Below are positions 8,884 through 17,396 of a stretch of DNA of 64,000 bases, one piece after another. This DNA comes from Runella salmonicolor (GTDB taxonomy: Bacteria; Bacteroidota; Bacteroidia; Cytophagales; Spirosomataceae), in the NCBI RefSeq assembly GCF_024158025.1, contig NZ_JAMZEL010000009.1:186001-250000 (forward strand). Reading direction: 5' to 3'. Positions within the stretch are counted from its first letter, which is position 1. Each line of letters starts with the position of its first letter. A program made the translations under genes and the position numbers. Under the pieces are notes generated by a model. The model ran no database searches. It saw nothing but the letters and a program-made list of their open reading frames with translations, and had not been told where the DNA came from.

Positions 8884-9135
8884 CTATATCAATACTTTAC
8901 ATATCAGTATGTTGTTAGTTAGTCTCACGGGATCTGTTTGCAGGTCAATACAAACCTTCTGAACCCTACCATTCTCTGTAAAGACCTTTTTCACCTTTGC
9001 TACTTCGCAATTGTGGCATGGTTGCTCAATGACACCATATCCGCCCCATGACCGATTTAAAACCAAAATATTGTCATTAAGACAAATATCGTCTTTTGAC
9101 CAGTTCCATGATAATTTTTGACTACTGTAAACCAT
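8884..9135 (-). CDS. Small phage protein with Cys pair, unknown
   Basis: 83 residues, no family recognised. A CHNC pair near residue 40 and a third Cys near 62 suggest a small metal site or disulfide. It is the gene nearest the tRNA and is in the same direction as the four small genes behind it. The ATG at 9135 has an A-rich upstream stretch. Moderately likely to be expressed. Confidence 0.5.
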   Translation of the reverse strand: MVYSSQKLSWNWSKDDICLNDNILVLNRSWGGYGVIEQPCHNCEVAKVKKVFTENGRVQKVCIDLQTDPVRLTNNILICKVLI

Positions 9136-9164
9136 AGCTTTTATTGATTTTTGAATTTTACAAC

Positions 9165-9377
9165 CTATATTTTTTGGCTACTTTGACTTTCTCGCCATTT
9201 ATACATTCTGTTAAATGGATATACTGTGCCAGTGTATGGCTCATCAAAAAAACGATTACTGTCTTGTCTGTACTGAACCAACCTTTCGTTTTGTAACCAT
9301 TCATCGTAGCCAATAACTACTTGACCTGATTTTGGCTGAGTTGCTGAATCTCTCGGGAATTTTATTTCTTTATACAT
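9165..9377 (-). CDS. Small hydrophilic phage protein, unknown
   Basis: 70 residues, rich in Tyr, Arg and Gln, with no membrane segment or known motif. It sits between a strong hairpin (9397-9440) and the 83-residue gene, on the same strand. Confidence 0.5.
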   Translation of the reverse strand: MYKEIKFPRDSATQPKSGQVVIGYDEWLQNERLVQYRQDSNRFFDEPYTGTVYPFNRMYKWRESQSSQKI

Positions 9378-9396
9378 AATTAAAAAGCCTTACAGT

Positions 9397-9440
9397 AAGC
9401 TATAACAAATGCCCACTAAAAAGGGCTTTTGTTATAGCTT
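9397..9440 (-). terminator. Long stem-loop between small phage genes
   Basis: AAGCTATAACAAA-T-GCCC pairs with GGGC-TT-TTGTTATAGCTT across an 8-nt A-rich loop, about 16 base pairs. On the minus strand it follows the zinc-finger gene at 9460-9747. The next T-run is about 15 nt further on, so it may be an attenuator or a protein-binding hairpin rather than a classic terminator. Confidence 0.5.
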
Positions 9441-9459
9441 AGAAACAACTTTGACCCAA

Positions 9460-9747
9460 CTAACAGGGATAACCATCGTGTAAATTATCTTGCTTATCTG
9501 TATAAAAAGAGCCCGATACGCTGTGTATTGAACTATCGCAAGTAATTTCCTCCCAATTTGAAACACCTAAATCTTCCATCGTCCTTTCTGTTCTTTTTAG
9601 AAATTCATTGGCTAATTCTTCTGTTTCAAACCCTTCGTGGTTTGGGCATCTATAAACACGCCCCAACACTTCACCTGACTGATGTAAGGCAAGGTAACCC
9701 CAAGCGCCTTCGTCTTGTAAATCGCTTGTGCATATTGGACATTCCAT
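9460..9747 (-). CDS. Small zinc-finger-like phage protein
   Basis: 95 residues. An N-terminal CPIC pair (residues 4-7) and a second RCPNHEGF site (~34) fit a zinc ribbon of C2-CH type. The rest is acidic. Function unknown; such proteins often modulate host polymerases or nucleases, but nothing here proves it. Same operon direction as neighbours. Confidence 0.6.
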   Translation of the reverse strand: MECPICTSDLQDEGAWGYLALHQSGEVLGRVYRCPNHEGFETEELANEFLKRTERTMEDLGVSNWEEITCDSSIHSVSGSFYTDKQDNLHDGYPC

Positions 9748-9804
9748 TTTGTTTAGTTTTTAAATTAAAATCTTGGTTACTATTTGAATACACATGACAA
9801 AACA

Positions 9805-10101
9805 CTATTCTAATTGATTCTCTAATTCTTCCAACTCTTCAACTAGTTCATTGCCCCAATTTCGCAAACCTTCATTAGAATTTCTGAGTTCTTCCAGTTT
9901 GTCATCAAACATCCAAATGTCATGGTCAATTTGACTAACATGGTACATAATATCAGATTTGATGTCTTCGTTTTCTGAATGCTCAATTTGTCTAGCGAGA
10001 CTTTCAATGTTTTTAATTGATGATTGGATTGACTTAACTCTTTTCAATAATTCGTCTATATCGGGGCAGGTATGCCGCACTGGCGCTTTTCTGGATGCCA
10101 T
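9805..10101 (-). CDS. Small coiled-coil phage protein
   Basis: 98 residues, almost wholly helical. Heptad-like segments run through residues ~12-45 and 72-98 (ending EELVEELEELENQLE). Strongly acidic. No family recognised. Confidence 0.55.
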   Translation of the reverse strand: MASRKAPVRHTCPDIDELLKRVKSIQSSIKNIESLARQIEHSENEDIKSDIMYHVSQIDHDIWMFDDKLEELRNSNEGLRNWGNELVEELEELENQLE

Positions 10102-10129
10102 GAGATTTTAAAGGTTTAATGAGTGCTAT

Positions 10130-10402
10130 TTAAAACCCAACCGACTTAACCGGCTCTGTACTCTTTTTCACAAAAGCGTCATACCAAAAAGTGTAAACTA
10201 CTCCTCGGGGGTAGTGCTCCATTGTGATCGTTTCTTCAGTGTAAGAAGTAGACCATTTAAGGCCAAACATTGCCACAATCAATTCTCTGGCCTGATTTTC
10301 AGTTTTGGCATTCACTTGAACGATGCCGCGATAATTCCATTCATCACCATTGGGTAATTCATGAGTGTGGGCCTGACCCAGCGTAAAAAAGTATTTTTTC
10401 AT
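10130..10402 (-). CDS. Small phage protein, unknown
   Basis: 90 residues starting at the ATG at 10402 (MKKYFFTLGQ). The longer frame from 10504 would run into the DUF932 gene and begins with low-quality proline/arginine-rich sequence, so it is rejected. The pattern suggests an alpha/beta fold (QVNAKTENQARELIVAMFG) reminiscent of small sensory or binding modules; no name can be given. Confidence 0.6.
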   Translation of the reverse strand: MKKYFFTLGQAHTHELPNGDEWNYRGIVQVNAKTENQARELIVAMFGLKWSTSYTEETITMEHYPRGVVYTFWYDAFVKKSTEPVKSVGF

Positions 10403-10445
10403 CTCAATAAATGGTTTGTGGGGCGGTCGCCCGCCCCGTGAAGGA

Positions 10446-11474
10446 TTAATTAAGAAGGGATAAGTCAAGTTTAACGGAAGGGATTTTGGCGGGTTGGGCA
10501 GCAAGCTTGATGGCTTGATTCATCGTATCACCGTCATAGCCCCACAAAAGTCCCGTCATGCGGTGTTCGGGTGTTTTGTAGCTTTTGCAATTGTTGAAAA
10601 AGCCCGTAACACCGTTGTAAGCCCACCAAGCCGACATTTCACCCGCTTCCGATTGTCCCACACCGTTGTAACAATAATCAACGACACTGGCAATGATGTT
10701 TGATTTGCGGGTGCTGAGCACTTCTTTTTGTGCTTCACGGTTTTTGAGTCGGATAATTTCTTCTTGTTCCAAAAACAAATTGGCCAAATAGCTGCTGAAT
10801 TGATTTTGGCTCATTCTGATTTGAGCAAGGTGGTTATAACCTTCATTGGCACATTGTTGATTGGCTTCAATCACACCGAGCACTTTCAATGCTTGATTGG
10901 TATTGGCTTTGACGTTGGTAGTGTGTTTGATGGATATTTTGTTCTGGCAGTTTTTCAAAGCAAGCTGCAATGTATTGTTGCACACAACACGAACAGTGGT
11001 AAAAAAGGCTTGTACAGCCATTAAACCGTCATGGCCATTGCATAACACAATGTATTGATAACTTTCATCATGGCCGTTGACGATGATGGGCTTTTTGACT
11101 TTCGCACAAACAAATACCTTTGCACCACCTGACAATGCCCCGGCTGTTTCAATTTCCAAATCACCTTTTTCCACTACTTCATCCAAAAAGCCCAATGCAT
11201 CATGGTTTTGAAGGATGGTGTAATTTTTGCCGACATAATCACCGAGGATGCGGTCATTATCAGTGCGGTAAGTGAAAAATGATTTGTCTGAAACAATTTC
11301 AACGCCCGAAGGGGTGCGGTGAATGTTTGGCGCTTTTTCGACGGTAAAATCAAGTCCGCCATAAGTCAAAGCATCATTGACAGTTAAAGCATTTTGAAAG
11401 ATGGTGCCAAGGCCATGCCAAGCCTTTTGGCGATACGACACAAAGTCGCCGTTTTGTTCAATTAAAGAAGCCAT
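10446..11474 (-). CDS. DUF932 family phage/plasmid-like protein
   Basis: The 342-residue protein opens with QNGDFVSYRQKAWHGLG, the signature start of the DUF932 / phage-plasmid-like protein family (TIGR03299). The central region LCNGHDGLMAVQAFFTTVRVVCNNTLQLAL and the C-terminal YNGVTGFFNNCKSYKTPEHR fit the family. DUF932 proteins are common on plasmids and phages and unsolved in function. It is the first gene of the leftmost minus-strand operon, with an 18-bp palindrome 46 bp upstream shared with the divergent ParB-like gene. Confidence 0.85.
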   Translation of the reverse strand: MASLIEQNGDFVSYRQKAWHGLGTIFQNALTVNDALTYGGLDFTVEKAPNIHRTPSGVEIVSDKSFFTYRTDNDRILGDYVGKNYTILQNHDALGFLDEVVEKGDLEIETAGALSGGAKVFVCAKVKKPIIVNGHDESYQYIVLCNGHDGLMAVQAFFTTVRVVCNNTLQLALKNCQNKISIKHTTNVKANTNQALKVLGVIEANQQCANEGYNHLAQIRMSQNQFSSYLANLFLEQEEIIRLKNREAQKEVLSTRKSNIIASVVDYCYNGVGQSEAGEMSAWWAYNGVTGFFNNCKSYKTPEHRMTGLLWGYDGDTMNQAIKLAAQPAKIPSVKLDLSLLN

Positions 11475-11519
11475 TTTCTTAACGATTAATTTATTGTATT
11501 GATTTATTATTAATACAAA

Positions 11520-11537
11520 ATTAATAATATTATTAAT
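11520..11537. promoter_or_regulatory. Phage palindromic operator, copy 1
   Basis: Perfect 18-bp palindrome ATTAATAATATTATTAAT in the divergent gap between DUF932 and the ParB-like gene. Same core as copies at 28016, 32368, 40141, 55509 and 57511. Confidence 0.55.
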
Positions 11538-11616
11538 ATTTACAAATAATTATTAATTATTTCTTTTTAATTAAAAACAAAACCGCTTTTTTTATCAACT
11601 CAAACAACTGTAAATC

Positions 11617-12162
11617 ATGCAAATACGCATCAATGAAGGCTTGTTAAGCCTCCCAACCCTCAAAATGAGTGATTTACTCCCTGCCCAAGGAGAACTAAAA
11701 ACACTTTCCCCCACAAATTATGAACGCCTCAAAGAATCAATCCTGCAAAAAGGCTTTTGTTTCCCCATGTTCGTCTGGCCTTTTGAAGGTCAAAACCACA
11801 TTTTGGACGGTCATCAACGTCAAATTGTTTTTGAAAAAGAGGGATGGGCTGAAACGCCCGTACCGTGTGTTTTGGTTCAGGCCGATTCGTGGGACGATGC
11901 CAAACAAAAGCTGTTATTGTGTACATCCCAATACGGCACCATTACCCCTGAAGGATTGCGTGATTTCGTGGATGGTATGGATTGGGATTGGGTTGACAAT
12001 TTTATCAATTTTGATGCAATACCCATTTTGGATTTTAGCGACCTTAAAGACCCTGATAATTATGATCTGAAAGAGCCAGAATACCAAAAAGAGCAAAAAC
12101 AAAAAGCCGCCAACACCTGTAAATGCCCCAACTGTGGACATGAATTCGTTACTGAAAAATAA
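11617..12162 (+). CDS. ParB-like N-terminal domain protein with C-terminal zinc ribbon
   Basis: 181 residues. The ParB/Srx-like fold covers residues ~18-110 (LSPTNYERLKESILQKG, then ILDGHQRQIVFEKEGW as the conserved GxxR-like box, then VPCVLVQA). A short C-terminal zinc ribbon follows: CKCPNCGHE (~168-176). Such domains bind DNA or nucleotides (CTP) and in phages often sit beside methylases. It is divergent from DUF932 and overlaps the next gene by 29 bp. Confidence 0.72.
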   Translation: MQIRINEGLLSLPTLKMSDLLPAQGELKTLSPTNYERLKESILQKGFCFPMFVWPFEGQNHILDGHQRQIVFEKEGWAETPVPCVLVQADSWDDAKQKLLLCTSQYGTITPEGLRDFVDGMDWDWVDNFINFDAIPILDFSDLKDPDNYDLKEPEYQKEQKQKAANTCKCPNCGHEFVTEK

Positions 12163-12808
12163 CTCCTTTGGTCTTATCAAAGACCCAAAGAAAATTTACA
12201 AGCCTGCCTCAGACCTGTTTTTTGTCCCCTTCGTCTCAAAACGGTTGTTTGCGCCCAATACTATCCCTCATTTTTACATGTGGGACACTCACTTTACCCC
12301 ACTTAATTCTAAAGAAGGGTACTTGAACCTGCTTAAACGCGTCAACGAGGCGGGCGTAAAATACATTTGCCAGACTGATTTTTCAGTCTGGCACTTTCAA
12401 ACTGCCCAACAAAAAGACTGGGCCGTGAAGAAAAACACTGAATGTTATTTGTTGGACCTTCAACATAATGTCCAACCTTTCTTTAATTTCAACGTCGTCA
12501 TTGAAGAATATTACGATTTCTACCTTCAACACTACCCTAAAAACCTCGGGGCCATTCTCATCGACTTCAATCATTCTCCCCAATCTGAGGGCATCACCCT
12601 GGCCGAGTACGTCAAACGCGAAACGCGCTCAATGAAATTTCTCGTTGACAACTTCGATTTTGAACTGTGTTTCGTGTTTTCTGGCAAAAAACAAATCCCT
12701 ACGCCTTGGAATCCATTCTTTAACCTCATCAAACAAAAGGCACGGATTGTGTCCATGCCTACCGAAATGGCGGTGCTTCACGCCATGAAAAAGAAGTATT
12801 ATAAATGA
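12134..12808 (+). CDS. Unknown phage protein, possibly DUF4417-like
   Basis: 224 residues starting inside the 3' end of the ParB-like gene (ATG at 12134 or 12140), which suggests translational coupling. The region around ICQTDFSVWHFQ (~residue 75) and the later ILIDFNHSPQSEG resemble the 'DFS' core of DUF4417 proteins, but the match is weak. Rich in aromatic residues, no membrane segment. The function is unknown. It is the end of the short plus-strand unit; a repeat remnant and a minus-strand hairpin follow. Confidence 0.55.
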   Translation: MDMNSLLKNNSFGLIKDPKKIYKPASDLFFVPFVSKRLFAPNTIPHFYMWDTHFTPLNSKEGYLNLLKRVNEAGVKYICQTDFSVWHFQTAQQKDWAVKKNTECYLLDLQHNVQPFFNFNVVIEEYYDFYLQHYPKNLGAILIDFNHSPQSEGITLAEYVKRETRSMKFLVDNFDFELCFVFSGKKQIPTPWNPFFNLIKQKARIVSMPTEMAVLHAMKKKYYK

Positions 12809-12849
12809 TGTAGGGTCTACTACAGAAAAAGGGGGAACAATCCCGTAAA

Positions 12850-12937
12850 TATCCCATTCAGAAGGCTTCAGATACCGTTTGATAACTATTTTATGGAATT
12901 GACGTAGAAAAAATGAATGTTTGTCTTTAACCATCAT
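12850..12937 (-). repeat. Cargo-edge repeat, copy A (small-gene remnant)
   Basis: Read on the minus strand it encodes a start like M-V-K-D-K-H-S-F-F-L-R-Q, then VIKRYLKPSE. It matches copy B at 15497-15585 at about 80% over ~80 bp and diverges afterwards. Together A and B bracket the NdpA/membrane-protein module. Confidence 0.7.
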
Positions 12938-12976
12938 AAAAAACGCCCATGATAAGTTTGGCGACACGATGGGCGT
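12938..12976 (-). terminator. Minus-strand terminator-like hairpin
   Basis: ACGCCCAT (12943-12950) pairs with ATGGGCGT (12969-12976) and on the minus strand a run of six Ts follows. There is no minus-strand gene upstream of it now, so it may be a leftover of a replaced gene. Confidence 0.6.
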
Positions 12977-13004
12977 ATGATTAACCTCAAAAAAGACAAA
13001 CATA

Positions 13005-14048
13005 ATGATTACTTTACACAGGATTATCATTCACGAACTTAAAAAAGAACAGGGCAAAACCGAAGCAACACTAGATTTGTCGGATGATTTGACACCACAG
13101 ACAGCCGATTCTTATCAAATGCTAGTGGAACTTGAAAAACGTTACTCAACGCTCTCCCAAACCTATGCTGTTTTTGAGCAAAATCCTATAACTAATTTTC
13201 CAGTGTATTGTAGAGAATATGTGTCAATATGTGACAATAATAGTTTTATAGAATACTCAAAAAAGTCAGCAAAAATATTAGAAGGAATAGTAAAAAAAAT
13301 ATACAATGCAAAAGGTGGATACTTGATTTTTGTTGAATATGAAAATCGAGATAGACATTTAGCTATATTTTTAGTGCGGAATAAAAAGGGACGTGCATTA
13401 TCTAAGGATAATAAATCTGGAACTTTTATTCTTAATGATTCAATCTATGTTGATGTTGACAACCTTTCAATGGCAGGTAGAATAAATACTTCTTTATTTA
13501 ATTCTGATTCTTTGACACCTAATACAAGGTATATTACATTTATAAATAAAAGAAATGAAGATTCTGATTTTTTTTTAAATTGGTTTTGTGCAACAGATAA
13601 ACATAGTAATAAAGAAGATACTAGAATATTTAGAGAAATAATTGGAAATATTGATTTGCCTAGTTCTGAAAATGGCCAAAGAGATATGGATAGAGATACT
13701 TTTATAAAAGGAGTTTTAAATATAATACATAGTACTCCAAATAAAATAGTTGATTTGAGAAGTATTGGAGAAGTATTTTATGGTGATAGAGAGCGCTTAA
13801 TAGAATATGCAAACTCCCAAGAAAAGATAATTAATCATGAGTTTAAGCCAGATACCCAAGAGTTGAAACGGCTAGTAGTGCTAAGGGCAAATGCTGATAA
13901 GATAAAACTTGATTTTCCTTTAGATTACTTAAGGAAAAATCTTGTTACTTTGAACGAAGAAGAAGGGCAAATTGTTATAAAATCAACAGCGCTCCTGAAT
14001 AAAATTATTTCAGAAAAAAGGTCATTTGAAAGTAAAATTGATGAATAA
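13005..14048 (+). CDS. NdpA/YejK-like nucleoid-associated protein (PF04245-type)
   Basis: 347 residues. The opening ITLHRIIIHELKKEQG, the LVELEKRYSTLSQTYAVFE segment (~44-62), GGYLIFVEYENRDRHLAIFLVRN (~104-126), YVDVDNLSMAGRINT (~145) and the TRYITFINKR...DFFLNWF region (~169-190) follow the order of the 37-kDa nucleoid-associated protein family. The family binds nucleoid DNA in E. coli; here it is phage cargo. The coding DNA is far more AT-rich than the phage backbone. It overlaps its membrane partner by 8 bp (ATGAATAA), so the two are co-translated. Role in defence or superinfection control is inference. Confidence 0.72.
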   Translation: MITLHRIIIHELKKEQGKTEATLDLSDDLTPQTADSYQMLVELEKRYSTLSQTYAVFEQNPITNFPVYCREYVSICDNNSFIEYSKKSAKILEGIVKKIYNAKGGYLIFVEYENRDRHLAIFLVRNKKGRALSKDNKSGTFILNDSIYVDVDNLSMAGRINTSLFNSDSLTPNTRYITFINKRNEDSDFFLNWFCATDKHSNKEDTRIFREIIGNIDLPSSENGQRDMDRDTFIKGVLNIIHSTPNKIVDLRSIGEVFYGDRERLIEYANSQEKIINHEFKPDTQELKRLVVLRANADKIKLDFPLDYLRKNLVTLNEEEGQIVIKSTALLNKIISEKRSFESKIDE

Positions 14049-15273
14049 TGTAATCAATAAAATTGCACTTTTGTCAGAAATGGCACACGCATCTTTAGAT
14101 CTTCCAACTATAGATGTGGGTGTAATGGTTGTAAATATTGAAAAAAATAAATTCAGTTATTTTGTAGATAAATTAACTGAATTCGATTGTAAATTTATAA
14201 AATTAGGTTCTAATAAAATTGAAATTGATTTAGATTTTTTAATAGATGAAAATGGCGTATTTGTCGATTTGAATGATTTCTATCAGAATGTAAATTTGTC
14301 CCCAGATATTTTAAGAAAAAATTTTTATATACTTATATATCTAGATAGTTTTTTTGGATATAATCAAGGCGTAGGTACCTCATATTTGGGTGAAATAGAG
14401 GTTTTTGACAATTATCTTCAAACAAACACACTTGCGTACATCAACCTTCGTAATAGACTTAAAAAAGAGGATTTTGCAGATTATGAAAATTTTGCCTCTG
14501 AAGAGATTATTTTCTATACGGGTACTAAAGGTGTTTTAAAACTAAGAATACCTTCTATTCCTATTTTTCTTGATACTTCCATAGATTATAGTAAATACGT
14601 AAATGAAATTATTGACAAAATGAATAGTAAAGATTTTACGATTCATTTTAAAAACGTACTTTTTTCATTAGAAAAAAAAAGTGCCAATTCTCAGATTGAA
14701 GTCTTTTATCTTAATATTTCTTCATTGCTTCAAGAAGCAAATAATAACTATGAACTACAGTTAAAGAACTTTTCTTTTGAAAAATTTAAAAACGATTTAT
14801 TGAAAGAAAAAGAAAAATACTTTGCATCACTAAGGGAGATATTAGGTAAGATACTGACTCAAATATTAGGAGTCCCGATTTCAATAGCGGCTTCGACGTT
14901 TGCCAGTTATAAAATTGACAATATATACATTCTATATCTTGTTTTACTTTCGTTTTTGATTTATATTATTTTTGCAATATATTTTCAGACAATTTATTAT
15001 AGCGATGTACTAGAAGTTGAGAAAGCATTTAATAAAGATTTTGCCAAAATTGCTTCTGATTCAGGATTGCCTGAATTAGAAGTAAATAGTAGTAGAGATA
15101 GTATAAAAAGGCGAATTAAGGTAATAAAGAATTCAATTATAATATTTATTGCTTCTGTTGTTACTCTTGGACTTCTTTTTGTCTTCTATATGATGTTTCA
15201 GATAAAGCAAGGAGACTTTAGCCCTAAAAATGACAAAGTACCACGGCATTTTACTTCCCTATTGAAGAAATAA
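14041..15273 (+). CDS. Membrane protein paired with the NdpA-like gene, unknown
   Basis: 410 residues from the ATG at 14041; an in-frame TTG at 14026 is less likely. A long soluble N-terminal part (~1-270, with two beta-rich halves) leads to three hydrophobic stretches: one weak (~282-298), one strong (~305-325, YILYLVLLSFLIYIIFAIYF) and a last (~374-396, IIIFIASVVTLGLLFVFYMM). No family recognised. Sensor-plus-membrane-effector pairs of this architecture are common in abortive-infection systems, which is the basis of the guess, not a proof. AT-rich like its partner. Confidence 0.7.
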   Translation: MNNVINKIALLSEMAHASLDLPTIDVGVMVVNIEKNKFSYFVDKLTEFDCKFIKLGSNKIEIDLDFLIDENGVFVDLNDFYQNVNLSPDILRKNFYILIYLDSFFGYNQGVGTSYLGEIEVFDNYLQTNTLAYINLRNRLKKEDFADYENFASEEIIFYTGTKGVLKLRIPSIPIFLDTSIDYSKYVNEIIDKMNSKDFTIHFKNVLFSLEKKSANSQIEVFYLNISSLLQEANNNYELQLKNFSFEKFKNDLLKEKEKYFASLREILGKILTQILGVPISIAASTFASYKIDNIYILYLVLLSFLIYIIFAIYFQTIYYSDVLEVEKAFNKDFAKIASDSGLPELEVNSSRDSIKRRIKVIKNSIIIFIASVVTLGLLFVFYMMFQIKQGDFSPKNDKVPRHFTSLLKK

Positions 15274-15372
15274 TTCCTAAATTCATCCCATTAGTACCTT
15301 CCCGCTCAAACACCCCTAAAAGCGCCTAAAAAGTAACTTCGGAGGAAAGGATGAAAACTGTCAACCTTACGG

Positions 15373-15585
15373 TTAAACCCACTTAAAGCCCTCCATAATT
15401 TCGTGTTTGATGGCCGACTTAAAGGCAGTTTGAGTGGTTTTGACGACTCAATCTTCGGTCATGTGCTGTGTAGCATATTCAAAATTTGGCCATATAGTAT
15501 CCCTTTCAGAAGGCTTCAGATACCGCTTGATAACTTTTTTGTGAATTTGACGTAGGAAATATGAATGTTTGTCTTTGTTGGGCAT
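15373..15585 (-). pseudogene. Broken small phage gene containing cargo-edge repeat copy B
   Basis: From the ATG at 15585 the minus strand reads M-P-N-K-D-K-H-S-Y-F-L-R-Q, VIKRYLKPSERD, then ATQHMTED and an in-frame TGA at 15448-15450. The frame stays open beyond it through KTTQTAFKSAIKHEIMEGFKW to a TAA at 15373. This looks like a ~70-residue gene with one stop mutation. Its first 30 codons are the repeat shared with 12850-12937. The product is unknown. Confidence 0.6.
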
Positions 15586-15678
15586 AAAACACAAAAGGTG
15601 CATCAAAGCTAACTAAATGACGGTTATCCTTCATCTTTGGAGGTATATACGTACAAAAGTTGCGTATATGCAGATGCA

Positions 15679-15859
15679 GGGTTTTTTTATAAAAATTAAA
15701 TCTCTGTCAATCAACGCTTTAATGTTGAAAATAAATTGCTTGCTTGTCATTAAAATAGCTAGATGAGTTACAAAATCTAAGTTTTGGCTCTCATAAAACC
15801 TAAAAAGGCTTGTATTATTTGGGGGTTACGAACACTCTGCCATTTTTATGAGAAAGCCC
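15679..15859 (+). repeat. Left inverted repeat of the SGNH unit (MITE-like)
   Basis: 181 bp, mirrored at 17204-17383. Inner end GAGAAAGCCC, outer end GGGTTTTTTTATAAAA. The inner 125 bp match the right copy almost perfectly. Confidence 0.85.
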
Positions 15860-15938
15860 TGTAGGTTGATTAAAACGAAACATTACACTTATAAATCTAG
15901 ACTTGATTTTATTAAATTGAATAGATTCCACACACGTT

Positions 15939-17201
15939 ATGATTCCTCCACACAAATCCACTACCTCGCCATTGCATTTATTAGGTTATGGTTTTCTATT
16001 CTATATTACAGCAGAGTCTTTGCTTCTATTTATTGATTATTTGGGCAATGATGACTCTTCCACTCTAGGGGTTCAAAATCAAGAATTATTATTTTATCTT
16101 AAAACTGGCATTATTATTTTCTTTCTTTTAATACTTTTTAAGAAGAACCCCAAACGTAACACCCAGAATCTTGTACTAAGTTTAGTTTCAATCACAATAA
16201 TGCTGTTTATTGTAGAAATAGTTTGTCGGCTTGTTTTAACAATTAAACACTCAAAAGAAGTTGTAGAAGTGACCAACGTAAATTCTGGTCAGGAAAACTG
16301 CGTTCAATCTGGCCCTGATTATACCAATGTTTACAATACAAACCCCAATTTAGGAATCATCCCCAAACCTTCTAATGTATTCAATTGGATAAAAAAATGT
16401 GGGGCCGATCATTATATTTTCAATGTACGCTTTGCAACTGATAAATATTCACGTCGTATAACCCCAGACAGTCCTAAAGGAGCAAGTAAGTATGCTCTGT
16501 TTTTCGGTTGCTCTTTCACTTTCGGAGATGGACTAAACGATAATCAAACACTACCTTATTTTTTTCAGTCACTTAATCAGCAATATAAATCTTACAATTA
16601 TGCTTTTAATTCATATACAACCACACATATGCTAGCCCATTTAAATCGAACTTCTTTCTCTCAAGAAATACAAGAGAAAGAAGGAGTCGCATTCTATATT
16701 TTTTATACTGGACATTTAGAGAGAAATATTCCTTCACTGAGTTGGGGCCGTTCTTGGGATGGAAATTACCTTGTTTACGATAAGAATAGTTTAGAAAAAA
16801 CAGGCATAATTAAACAAAAAGAGCCAATCAAATACTGGCTTTTCAATAAGGCAAATAACCTAGCCTTTTTGAAACTTTTTCAAATCAATTACCCCTTAAG
16901 AATAACAAAGGAAAATTTAGCAAAAACGGCAGACATCATTGAAGATGCCTACCGAGTCTATACCGAAAAATTTGCGAATAAAAACTTTATTGTACTGGTT
17001 TACCCTGGTTCTCAATTACCGACTTTGGTAAAACAACGTCTTCATAATCTGCAAATAAGAATCCTTAATTATGAAGATTTATTTACCCTCAAACAATCAG
17101 AATTTTGGATTAAGGGAGATGGACACCCCAATGAAAAAGCAAATCGTAGAGTTGCTCAAGAAATTATCGCAGATTTAAAAGTAAGTTCCAACCTTTATTG
17201 A
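15939..17201 (+). CDS. Membrane-anchored SGNH/GDSL hydrolase-like protein
   Basis: 420 residues. Two or three N-terminal membrane segments (residues ~12-35, ~50-66 and ~75-95) anchor an extracytoplasmic domain. That domain has an SGNH block I variant FFGCSFTFGDG (~187-197, Ser in 'GCSF') and a block V GDGHPNEKANRRVAQEI (~394-410) supplying the Asp-x-x-His pair. Related enzymes are esterases or O-acetyl transferases/hydrolases of surface glycans. The gene fills the space between the two inverted repeats, its stop lying 2 bp before the right one, so it is the passenger of the element. The substrate is unknown. Confidence 0.7.
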   Translation: MIPPHKSTTSPLHLLGYGFLFYITAESLLLFIDYLGNDDSSTLGVQNQELLFYLKTGIIIFFLLILFKKNPKRNTQNLVLSLVSITIMLFIVEIVCRLVLTIKHSKEVVEVTNVNSGQENCVQSGPDYTNVYNTNPNLGIIPKPSNVFNWIKKCGADHYIFNVRFATDKYSRRITPDSPKGASKYALFFGCSFTFGDGLNDNQTLPYFFQSLNQQYKSYNYAFNSYTTTHMLAHLNRTSFSQEIQEKEGVAFYIFYTGHLERNIPSLSWGRSWDGNYLVYDKNSLEKTGIIKQKEPIKYWLFNKANNLAFLKLFQINYPLRITKENLAKTADIIEDAYRVYTEKFANKNFIVLVYPGSQLPTLVKQRLHNLQIRILNYEDLFTLKQSEFWIKGDGHPNEKANRRVAQEIIADLKVSSNLY

Positions 17202-17203
17202 CG

Positions 17204-17383
17204 GGGCTTTCTCATAAAAATGGCAGAGTGTTCGTAACCCCCAAATAATACAAGCCTTTTTAGGTTTTATGAGAGCCAAAACTTAGATTTTGTAACTCAT
17301 CTAGCTATTTTAATGACAAACAAGCAATTTAGGTTCAATATTAAATTGTTGATTTACAGTGATTTAATTTTTATGAGAAAACC
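17204..17383 (-). repeat. Right inverted repeat of the SGNH unit (MITE-like)
   Basis: 180-bp reverse complement of 15679-15859. Begins GGGCTTTCTCATAAAAATGG and ends ATGAGAAAACC followed by the ATGCA target duplication. Confidence 0.85.
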
Positions 17384-17396
17384 ATGCATGACAGAA

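Larger units (their letters stand above)
15679..17383. mobile_element. Transposon-like unit: SGNH gene between two ~180-bp inverted repeats
   Basis: The left repeat (15679-15859) and right repeat (17204-17383) are near-identical inverted copies, differing mostly in the outer 50 bp. Each copy itself begins and ends with short mutual inverted ends of the form GGGnTTTnTnATAAAAAT, so each looks like a small MITE. The whole 1.7-kb unit is flanked by the direct repeat ATGCA (15674-15678 and 17384-17388), a likely 5-bp target duplication. No transposase is inside, so it would move in trans. Confidence 0.78.

Noticed and set aside
12629..13030. 133-residue minus-strand ORF
   Set aside because: It lies opposite a good plus-strand gene; only its middle (repeat copy A) is a true coding remnant.
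15848..16036. 62-residue ORF at the start of the SGNH unit
   Set aside because: Begins inside the left inverted repeat and is out of frame with the SGNH gene.
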